Of a stretch of DNA of 34,838 nucleotides, positions 1 to 6,024 are shown piece by piece; the first letter of the stretch is position 1, and each line of letters starts with the position of its first letter. The position numbers and the translations under genes are program-made. Origin of the DNA: Chloroflexota bacterium (GTDB taxonomy: Bacteria; Chloroflexota; Anaerolineae; Anaerolineales; UBA11858); contig VGOC01000028.1 in assembly GCA_016865865.1 (NCBI GenBank), positions 1 to 34,838 of the forward strand. Reading direction: 5' to 3'. The notes below the pieces were generated by a model that did no database searches, was not told where the DNA came from, and worked only from the letters and a program-made list of their open reading frames with translations.

Positions 1-407
1 CGAACTACCGCTGCGTCACTGGCGCGCCCGTTGATGTCGTAAGCCACCACGCTGAGTTCATGCCAGCCGGTCTGGCTGCCGAACCACGGGAAAGCAGCCA
101 CCGCCGCCTGCTCGCCGGGCGCGTCGAGGATGTATTGCTGCGTTACCACACCATCCGCCAGAAAATCCACCCGCGCCAGACCGGCATCCGATTGCGCTAC
201 GGCAGCTACGATCACCCCCCGCCCCGAAGCGATCAGCGTGCCATCGGCGGGTTGCGCGATCTCCACAACCGGGGGTTCGCCCAGGGACGCCAGGATGTTG
301 CCTCCGGTCTTGAACGTTGACAGACCCCACAACATCAACAGCAAGGCTACAAGCCCCCCTGCCAGGATGAGTATGAATAAGATGGGTCCAAGGTGTTTAC
401 GTTTCAT
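1..407 (-). CDS. Membrane-anchored or secreted Ig-like protein (partial)
   Basis: Partial gene, 135 codons from an ATG at 407 and open off the left edge. The N-terminus is KRKH followed by a hydrophobic stretch at about residues 8-28, which reads as a signal anchor. After it come PPVVEIAQPADGT and AGLARVDFLADG, then WHELSVVAYDINGRAS near the edge. This pattern resembles bacterial Ig-like or fibronectin-type domains of surface proteins, so an extracellular location is inferred. No Shine-Dalgarno sequence is visible: the target duplication of repeat B1 ends one base before the ATG, so the native upstream region has been displaced. The exact function cannot be told. Confidence 0.6.
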   Translation of the reverse strand, partial: MKRKHLGPILFILILAGGLVALLLMLWGLSTFKTGGNILASLGEPPVVEIAQPADGTLIASGRGVIVAAVAQSDAGLARVDFLADGVVTQQYILDAPGEQAAVAAFPWFGSQTGWHELSVVAYDINGRASDAAVV

Positions 408-421
408 GGGAAAGGTTATTG

Positions 422-513
422 GTATCATCTCAATAATAAGGGGGGCGGGGGGTGTGCGGGCGGCGAAGCCGCCCGCACACCCCCCATCTTCCCCCAAGTT
501 ATTGAGAAGATAC
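422..513. repeat. Family B hairpin MITE, copy B1
   Basis: This 92-bp element has ends GTATCATCTC and GAGAAGATAC and a GC-rich central palindrome. It is flanked by a perfect 13-bp direct repeat, GGAAAGGTTATTG, at 409-421 and 514-526. Copies of exactly the same length lie at 5777-5868 and 25667-25758. It sits directly upstream of the leftmost gene and next to repeat C1. Confidence 0.85.
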
Positions 514-525
514 GGAAAGGTTATT

Positions 526-625
526 GTCAGTACTTCACGAAAACTGGATCGAAGACCCGTTGCTTCGGCTCACTCAGCACAGGCCTCGGGTCGCCCGGGG
601 ACGGGCTTTTGATTTTTTCGTGATC
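526..625. repeat. Family C repeat, copy C1
   Basis: This ~100-bp repeat also occurs in inverted orientation at 20488-20588. It contains GACCCGTTGCTTCGG and GGTCGCCCGGGGACGGGC, with CACGAAA/TTTCGTG near the two ends. A shorter relative forms the 60-bp tandem array at 29.3-29.85 kb. The nnr stop codon at 570 lies inside it. Confidence 0.8.
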
Positions 626-2282
626 TACTGATTGTACCAATCGCCACACACCCCTTTTTCGGGAATACATCTGCCAACACATCCGGCAGCGCCCCAATCA
701 GATCACCGGCGATGACGGCAGCGGTTGAACCGAGCACATCAGCAGCCAGCAGCCCGCACTGAGCGTGAATCCAGGCCCCGGCAGCGGCGGCCTCGAAGGC
801 TTCCACACCCTGAGCGCGCAGGCCGACGATCAGCCCGGCAAGCACATCCCCAGAGCCGGCGCGGGCCAGGGCCGGCGAGGCCACTGGGATAATCATCGTG
901 CGACCATCAGGAGCGGCGATCACGGTGAACGCGCCCTTCAGCACCACCACATGGCCCCACTCCGCCGCGAAACGCTCCGCCGTCTCGACGCGGTCGGCCT
1001 GGATTTCTGCGATGTCCAAGCCGGTCAGGGCTGACATTTCGCCAGGATGCGGGGTCAGCACCGCTGGTTTGGGCAGTTGAGCATCCCAATCAGGCAGCCG
1101 CGCCAGCAGCTTGAGGCCGTCGGCGTCAACGACCATGGGGGGTAATTCGCCCCGCGCCGACTCTTCCACTGCTTCAGGAGCTTTGACAAAGCCCAATCCC
1201 CCGCTCTTTTTGGGCATCTCCTCCCCCAGGAGACGTTCGACGAATTCGCCGGTAGTTTCTTCCAATCCAAAGCCGGGGCCGATGAGCATAGCTGTGACGC
1301 GATCCAGATTTTCCCTGACGACTTTTGCAGCCTCCGCGGCGACGACGCCCATCTCGTGAGGCAGCAGCACCCAGGTCGCTTCCGGCAGCCCCCCGGCCAG
1401 CGCGCCGTGGAGCGGCCCAGGCACGCCTAACGTCACCAATCCAGCCCCAACCCGGTAGGCTGCCTCCCCGGCCAGCGCAACCGCGCCCGTGTAATTGACC
1501 GATCCGGCAACGATCAACGCTGCCCCAAAAATGCCTTTATGCGCATCCAAAGGGCGAGGCGGCAGCACTCCGCGCACCCACTCCGGGGCGGCTACCTGAC
1601 GTTTGACGGACTCATAGGCTTGAATCCCTTCGGGCAGGCCAATCCCAACTAACCGTAACGTCCCAACAAGATTATAGGCTGGAAACTTCAATAAACCGCG
1701 CTTGATAGCCGCCATGGTCACGGTGAGGTCGGCGGGGATGCACTCGGGCGCGGCCTCGCCGGTATCACAATCCACGCCGGAAGGACAATCCACGGCCACT
1801 ACATGAGGAGGGTCTTCCATCTCGGAGAGGGTTTTGCGGACCCGATCGAGAACTTCAGCAAGCCGACCGCGCAGAGGCAGTTCGATGCCCGTGCCCAAGA
1901 CTCCATCCAATAATACGGTGTGATATTCGAGGGCGGCGCCCAGCTTCTTGAATTCCGCATCCCCTTCGAGGGTCAGAATCGTTCCCCCGACTTCTCGCAA
2001 CCGCTCGACCAGTGGATCGTCCTTGGAGCGCGGGCGCACGATATACGCCGTGGTTTCCCAACCCCATTCCTGTAGATGGCGTAAAGCCACCAGGGTATCG
2101 CCGCCGTTGTTGCCCGATCCGACCAGGCCCAGGGCGCGCTTCTCGTTCAGGTGGCTATACGCACCGCTGACCTCCTCCGCCAACCCGCGCCCGGCATGCG
2201 CCATCATCTCCGCATAGGGATGGCCGCTGGAGTCGGATTCTTCTTCTATGGCTATCATCTCTGCAACAGTTACATATTTCAT
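570..2282 (-). CDS. nnr: Bifunctional NAD(P)H-hydrate epimerase / ADP-dependent dehydratase
   Basis: This 570-residue protein repairs damaged NADHX and NADPHX. The N-terminal YjeF_N epimerase domain shows GSGNNGGD near residue 55 and VDCPSGVDCDTGE near 165. The C-terminal ribokinase-like dehydratase domain shows VVDADGLKLLAR, LTPHPGEMSALTG and the anion-hole motif ARAGSGDVLAG. Length and domain order are normal for the fused Nnr family. The ATG at 2282 is preceded by AGGA. Oddity: the last ~20 residues (RKNQKPVPGRPEACAE) and the stop are encoded by repeat C1, so the original C-terminus was replaced or extended after VLADVFPKK. Cytoplasmic; it appears to be transcribed alone. Confidence 0.95.
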   Translation of the reverse strand: MKYVTVAEMIAIEEESDSSGHPYAEMMAHAGRGLAEEVSGAYSHLNEKRALGLVGSGNNGGDTLVALRHLQEWGWETTAYIVRPRSKDDPLVERLREVGGTILTLEGDAEFKKLGAALEYHTVLLDGVLGTGIELPLRGRLAEVLDRVRKTLSEMEDPPHVVAVDCPSGVDCDTGEAAPECIPADLTVTMAAIKRGLLKFPAYNLVGTLRLVGIGLPEGIQAYESVKRQVAAPEWVRGVLPPRPLDAHKGIFGAALIVAGSVNYTGAVALAGEAAYRVGAGLVTLGVPGPLHGALAGGLPEATWVLLPHEMGVVAAEAAKVVRENLDRVTAMLIGPGFGLEETTGEFVERLLGEEMPKKSGGLGFVKAPEAVEESARGELPPMVVDADGLKLLARLPDWDAQLPKPAVLTPHPGEMSALTGLDIAEIQADRVETAERFAAEWGHVVVLKGAFTVIAAPDGRTMIIPVASPALARAGSGDVLAGLIVGLRAQGVEAFEAAAAGAWIHAQCGLLAADVLGSTAAVIAGDLIGALPDVLADVFPKKGCVAIGTISRSRKNQKPVPGRPEACAE

Positions 2283-2329
2283 GTCATTTTTCCTATGTAA
2301 ACGCCCAACGAAGCTTCACCTCAAACCGA

Positions 2330-2570
2330 TAAGACACTGATTTCTTGGACGCGGATACTTCGGCTTCGCTCAGAATAAGTATCGCAGATGTCCATGGATG
2401 AAAAATCGTAACTACTCAGCCAAACGGAGAAATTCCCGAAAAAAGGGTGTGCGTGGGGGGGCTGCGCCCCCCCACGCACACCCTTTTTTCGGGCTAATCC
2501 GTTCGATGACTGAGCAGTTACGAAAAATCTATATCATCCGTGCAATCCGTGTTGATCCGCGTACAGAATC
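2330..2570. repeat. D-like degenerate repeat split by MITE A1
   Basis: The flanks of A1 (GACGCGGATA, CAGATGTCCATGGATG, and ATCCGTGCAATCCGTGTTGATCCGCG) belong to the loose 'cacagatgaacacggat' type also seen in family D. Element A1 has inserted into it, giving a nested repeat. The leader of nnr ends at about 2300; no gene is visible between nnr and 2615. Confidence 0.45.
2408..2521. repeat. Family A MITE, copy A1 (GTAA ends, 8-bp target duplication)
   Basis: A 114-bp element from GTAACTACTCAGCC to GACTGAGCAGTTAC. A perfect 8-bp direct repeat, GAAAAATC, lies at 2400-2407 and 2522-2529. The interior is a long inverted repeat around GGGTGTGCG/CGCACACCC. It has no coding capacity of its own. Confidence 0.92.
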
Positions 2571-2614
2571 TTGCTCTGCTCATAAGAAATTTGCTCCCTC
2601 GAGGAGTTCACACA

Positions 2615-2764
2615 ATGGAGTTTAGCACGGAAAAGAAAAAACCTCTAGCAGGAGAACTGGCAAGCAACGCCAGCCAGGAATCGAACAGAAAGGAAACATC
2701 GAGGAGATATGAATCCAGCTTTTCGACGATATTCGGTAGCTCACGAAAAAGATTAAAGCGCTGA
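2615..2764 (+). CDS. Possible small basic protein (49 aa)
   Basis: The ATG at 2615 has GAGGAG ten bases upstream. The product starts MEFSTEKKKP and ends FGSSRKRLKR, rich in Lys, Arg, Ser and Glu. There is no recognisable domain, membrane segment or conserved neighbour. It may be a genuine small gene or a chance frame in a repeat-rich gap; only the ribosome-binding site supports it. Confidence 0.25.
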   Translation: MEFSTEKKKPLAGELASNASQESNRKETSRRYESSFSTIFGSSRKRLKR

Positions 2765-2822
2765 TTTTCGTGCGCAATCGGACGACAAGTACCGGGATAG
2801 GTCAAGACGCGGTATACTCGAT

Positions 2823-2863
2823 CCAGTAAGCAGTAAACAGTAGACAGTTAGCAGTGGACAGAT
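2823..2863. repeat. CAGT stutter repeat
   Basis: A run of imperfect CAGTAnnCAGT units (cagtaagcagtaaacagt...) directly upstream of the oxidoreductase start. The same type occurs at 16079-16168 and inside coding sequence at 4360-4425 and 7890-7925. Confidence 0.6.
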
Positions 2864-2865
2864 AC

Positions 2866-5052
2866 ATGAAACAGTTGTTACAAAACCTCCGCACCGGCGA
2901 GACTTCCGTCGCCGAAGTCCCTATCCCTACCCCCAAACCCGGAACCGCTTTAGTACGCACCGCGGCCTCGCTGGTATCGGCTGGCACTGAGCGGATGGTG
3001 GTGGAATTTGCAGAAAAGAGCCTGGTGGGCAAAGCCCGATCCCGGCCGGATCTGGTCCGACAGGTCATAGACAAGGCTCGCCGTGAAGGGCTGTTGACGA
3101 CGATCGAGGCGGCCTTCGATCGCCTCGATCAACCCATGCCCCTGGGATATTCCTCTGCAGGAACCATCGCGGCGGTGGGCGAGGGTCTCCAGGGCTTCAT
3201 GGTGGGCGACCGGGTAGCCTGCGCTGGCGGCGGATACGCTGTGCATGCCGAATACGCCATTGCGCCCAAAAACCTGCTCGCCCACCTCCCGCCGGAGGTT
3301 GATTTCGAGTCTGCCGCCTTTGCTACCCTGGGCGCGATTGCCCTGCATGGCTTCCGTCTTGCTCGACCTCAGGTCGGCGAGCGCGTCGCGGTGATCGGTT
3401 TGGGTTTGTTGGGATTATTGACGGTGGGGATTGCCAACGCTGCGGGCTGCCACGTTTTTGGGGTGGATCTCGACCCTGGGCGGGTCGCGCTGGCCCGCCG
3501 TGCGGGGGCCGAGGCTGTCACCCGTGACCAGGCCGAGGCTGCCTCCCTGGCCTTCTCGCGCGCCCGCGGCGTAGACTCTGTCCTGATCTGCGCCGACACC
3601 CCCTCGGATGATCCTGTCATTTTGGCTGGAGCGATTGCCCGCGATAGAGCCAATATCGTCGCCGTCGGCGCGGTGGGTCTGAACATCCCCCGCAAGGAGT
3701 ACTTCCAGAAGGAACTCAACTTCATCAATTCGCGCTCCTATGGCCCCGGTCGCTACGACCCCGAGTACGAAGAGTTTGGGCATGACTACCCCCTCGGCTA
3801 CGTGCGCTGGACCGAAGGCCGCAACCTCGAGGCAATCGTAGATCTGATGGCATCGGGCCGGTTAGATGTTTCCTATCTCATCACCCACCGCTTCCCCATC
3901 GCTGATGCGCCCGAGGCCTACGAACTTATCATGGGCAAGAAAGAAGAACCTTTCTTAGGAGTACTGTTGACTTATCCAGATGCGCCCTTCCCCGAAACGG
4001 CCAAAAGGCCAGAACCTTTGCCTGTGGACGAGTCGAACCGCGCCAACATACAAACGAGCAAACGTGTCGCACTCGGCGTCCTCGGCGCCGGCAACTTTGC
4101 CACAGCGGTGATGCTCCCCGCGGTCAGCAAGATCCCCGAAATCACCCTGGTGGGCATCGTCTCCGGCTCAGGCCTGAGCGCCAGACATGCGGCCGATAAA
4201 TTCGGTTTCCGTTACGCCGCGGGCGACGCCGCTCGACTTCTCGAAGACCCCGAGATCAACACCATCGCCATCCTGACCCGTCATCACCTGCACGCCGAAC
4301 AGGCTGTGGCAGCGCTGCAAGCGGGGAAGCATGTCTTTGTCGAGAAGCCGTTGGCAATCAACAGTGATCAGTTGGCAGTCGTCAGTGAGCAGTTGCTGTC
4401 CACCGACCACCGTCTACTGACCACAGGCTTCAACCGACGCTTCGCTCCCATGGCGCAGAAAATGCAGGCCTTCATCTCCAGACGCGCCGAGCCTCTCGTG
4501 GCTCATTACCGGGTGAATGCTGGAACCCTCCCTCTCACTCACTGGCTGCATGATCCCTTCGTGGGCGGCGGGCGGATCATCGGCGAAGGCTGTCACTTCG
4601 TTGATTTCCTGGCCTTTCTGGTAGGCGAATCTCCCAATTCGGTCGCCGCTCATGCGCTCCCTGACGCAGGAAGGTATCGAGAGGATAATGTGATTTTGAT
4701 TTTCACTTTCCCCGATGGCTCAGTGGGCATGGTTTCCTATCTGGCGAACGGCGATAAATCCTTCCCCAAGGAACGCGTGGAGGCCTTTGCCGGTGGGCGA
4801 GTGGCCGTGCTGGATGATTTCCGCCAATTGGAGCTGGTCAACAATGGGCAGCGGAAACTCGAACGCGCCAGACTGCGCCAGGATAAAGGTCACCGCGCCG
4901 CCTGGGAAGTTTTCGCCGATGCCATCCTCAACAGCGGGCCGCCCCCGATCCCTTACGAACAACTCTTCGGTGTGACCAAAGCCACTTTCGCTGCTGTCGA
5001 AGCGCTGCGCAGCGGTGGGCAGGTTCCGATTGACGCGGGTCACTCTGGGTAA
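2866..5052 (+). CDS. Bi-domain oxidoreductase (Zn-type alcohol dehydrogenase fused to Gfo/Idh/MocA)
   Basis: A 728-residue fusion. Residues ~1-360 form a medium-chain dehydrogenase/reductase: GTALVRTAASLVSAGTER, the GYSSAG substrate-domain motif, and the NAD-binding VIGLGLLGLLTVG. Residues ~385-720 form a Gfo/Idh/MocA domain: GVLGAGNFATAVMLPA, HVFVEKPLA and GEGCHFVDFLAFL. Such fusions usually lie in polysaccharide or glycan gene clusters and act on nucleotide sugars or their derivatives; that role is inferred, and fits the heparinase and glycosyltransferase downstream. An upstream GTG at 2854 lies in a CAGT repeat, so the ATG at 2866 (MKQLLQNLRTGE) is preferred. About 20 residues after VEKPLAI are encoded by an in-frame CAGT stutter at 4360-4425 that keeps the normal spacing to GFNRRFAP. 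Confidence 0.9.
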   Translation: MKQLLQNLRTGETSVAEVPIPTPKPGTALVRTAASLVSAGTERMVVEFAEKSLVGKARSRPDLVRQVIDKARREGLLTTIEAAFDRLDQPMPLGYSSAGTIAAVGEGLQGFMVGDRVACAGGGYAVHAEYAIAPKNLLAHLPPEVDFESAAFATLGAIALHGFRLARPQVGERVAVIGLGLLGLLTVGIANAAGCHVFGVDLDPGRVALARRAGAEAVTRDQAEAASLAFSRARGVDSVLICADTPSDDPVILAGAIARDRANIVAVGAVGLNIPRKEYFQKELNFINSRSYGPGRYDPEYEEFGHDYPLGYVRWTEGRNLEAIVDLMASGRLDVSYLITHRFPIADAPEAYELIMGKKEEPFLGVLLTYPDAPFPETAKRPEPLPVDESNRANIQTSKRVALGVLGAGNFATAVMLPAVSKIPEITLVGIVSGSGLSARHAADKFGFRYAAGDAARLLEDPEINTIAILTRHHLHAEQAVAALQAGKHVFVEKPLAINSDQLAVVSEQLLSTDHRLLTTGFNRRFAPMAQKMQAFISRRAEPLVAHYRVNAGTLPLTHWLHDPFVGGGRIIGEGCHFVDFLAFLVGESPNSVAAHALPDAGRYREDNVILIFTFPDGSVGMVSYLANGDKSFPKERVEAFAGGRVAVLDDFRQLELVNNGQRKLERARLRQDKGHRAAWEVFADAILNSGPPPIPYEQLFGVTKATFAAVEALRSGGQVPIDAGHSG
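4360..4425 (+). repeat. CAGT stutter repeat inside coding sequence
   Basis: DNA of the CAGTGATCAGTTGGCAGT type, like intergenic copies at 2823 and 16079, encodes INSDQLAVVSEQLL within the Gfo/Idh domain. The frame is preserved and the flanking motifs are intact. Confidence 0.55.
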
Positions 5053-5064
5053 TAGAATGGTGCA

Positions 5065-5180
5065 GTAACTGCTCAGCCATCGAACGGATTAGCCCGAAAA
5101 AAGGGTGTGCGAACGCAAAGCGGCTACGCCCCCTTCGCACACCCTTTTTTCGGGAACTTCTCCGTATGGCTGAGTAGTAC
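5065..5180. repeat. Family A MITE, copy A2
   Basis: A 116-bp element from GTAACTGCTCAGCC to GGCTGAGTAGTAC. Direct repeats ATGGTGCA (5057-5064) and ATGGCGCA (5181-5188) match at 7 of 8 bases. It lies 12 bases after the oxidoreductase stop codon and upstream of the broken vapB. Confidence 0.9.
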
Positions 5181-5214
5181 ATGGCGCAAAGCTATAGTGC
5201 AAAAGGAATGCATC

Positions 5215-5674
5215 ATGAAGAAATCCAAAAAGATAGCTGAGCTGACAGCCACCTACAGTGCTGAAAAAGAACGCTTGAATATTTACCTTCCCAAATCACT
5301 GGTGGATGAATTGCGTGAGCATATCCCCGCGCGTGAGAGACTGTTTTAATAGTCGCCAGAAACCACAGATAAACACAGATGAACACCGATTTTCTTGATG
5401 AACTGCCGTCTTTTATCGCCGAAATCCCTTTTATCTGTGTTCATCTGTGGCCGATTTGAGTTTTAAAACACTCTCTGAGCGAACACAGTTTATTGCGGAT
5501 TTGTTGGAAAGGGAACTTTACCGTTTGAGAGTTCGCGAAGCTTTGCGTTTGTCAGCTGGCGCCTGGAGTGACGAAGATCACCCCGAATTAGCGACCGGTG
5601 AGGATATCGACCGCTGGATCGAGGAAGGTCGCACATCGAAGGAGCGAACCTGGATATACGAAGATGGCAGCTGA
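5215..5674 (+). pseudogene. vapB: VapB-type antitoxin gene interrupted by repeat D1
   Basis: The first part (5215-5340) encodes MKKSKKIAEL then RLNIYLPKSLVDELREHIPARER, a ribbon-helix-helix-like antitoxin N-terminus. It then runs into repeat D1 and stops at 5349. The rest resumes at about 5480 in another frame as TQFIADLLERELYRLRVREAL and ends ERTWIYEDGS at 5674. Removing 142 nt (D1 plus one 4-base TGAG duplicate) joins PARER directly to TQFIA in frame. It overlaps the vapC remnant by 11 bp, as expected of a TA operon. The antitoxin role follows from this partner and the fold; the product is very likely non-functional. Confidence 0.75.
5338..5475. repeat. Family D repeat, copy D1, inside vapB
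   Basis: A ~138-bp imperfect palindrome with ACCACAGATAAACACAGATG on the left and TCTGTGTTCATCTGTGG on the right. Its outer ends are like AGnnTGTTTTAA/TTAAAACACTCT. TGAG is duplicated at 5334-5337 and 5476-5479. A second copy is at 31960-32094. Confidence 0.75.
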
Positions 5675-6024
5675 TATTCTGCTCGATTCCGGTATTCTAA
5701 TCCGCCATCCGAGAAAAAATGTTGGTTACATTCCCCTTACCGATCAACTTGCTAAAGAACATTCCTTGTTCATTTCGTATCTTCTCAATAACTTGGGGGA
5801 AGATGGGGAGTGTGCGGGCGGCTTCGCCGCCCGCACACCCCCCGCCCCCCTTATTATTGAGATGATACTTCATATCAGTGTTTACGCGCTTCGAAGTTTT
5901 ACGCGGTTTGCAAAAGCATGAGCGCGATTGCTTGCCATTTCCCCATGCCGGAGTTGACCGTATGGTAGGCAGACGAAGAGGGGAATCTTTGCCGATTCGA
6001 GCGCTAGCGCTCAATGGTGAGGCT
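5664..6024 (+). pseudogene. vapC: VapC-type PIN-domain toxin remnant interrupted by repeat B2
   Basis: The ATG at 5664 begins MAADILLDSGILIRHPRKN, the first acidic strand of a PIN domain, and continues DQLAKEHSLFI up to repeat B2. Removing B2 plus one 8-base duplicate (100 nt) joins it in frame to SVFTRFEVLRGLQKHERD, the classic second PIN motif with its conserved Glu. After KHERD the sequence no longer looks like PIN, and the C-terminal Asp motifs are missing. The open frame runs straight into the heparinase gene, so a deletion probably fused the two. PIN toxins are Mg-dependent ribonucleases; this one should be dead. The 3' boundary is approximate. Confidence 0.75.
5777..5868. repeat. Family B hairpin MITE, copy B2, inside vapC
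   Basis: A 92-bp element, GTATCTTCTC to GAGATGATAC, in the opposite orientation to B1. Flanks TTCATTTC (5769-5776) and TTCATATC (5869-5876) match at 7 of 8 bases. Confidence 0.85.

Noticed and set aside
2408-2521. Family A hairpins as ordinary rho-independent terminators
   Set aside because: They do have a GC stem near T-runs, but matched ends, 8-bp target duplications and positions upstream of genes show they are mobile elements; termination may be a side effect.
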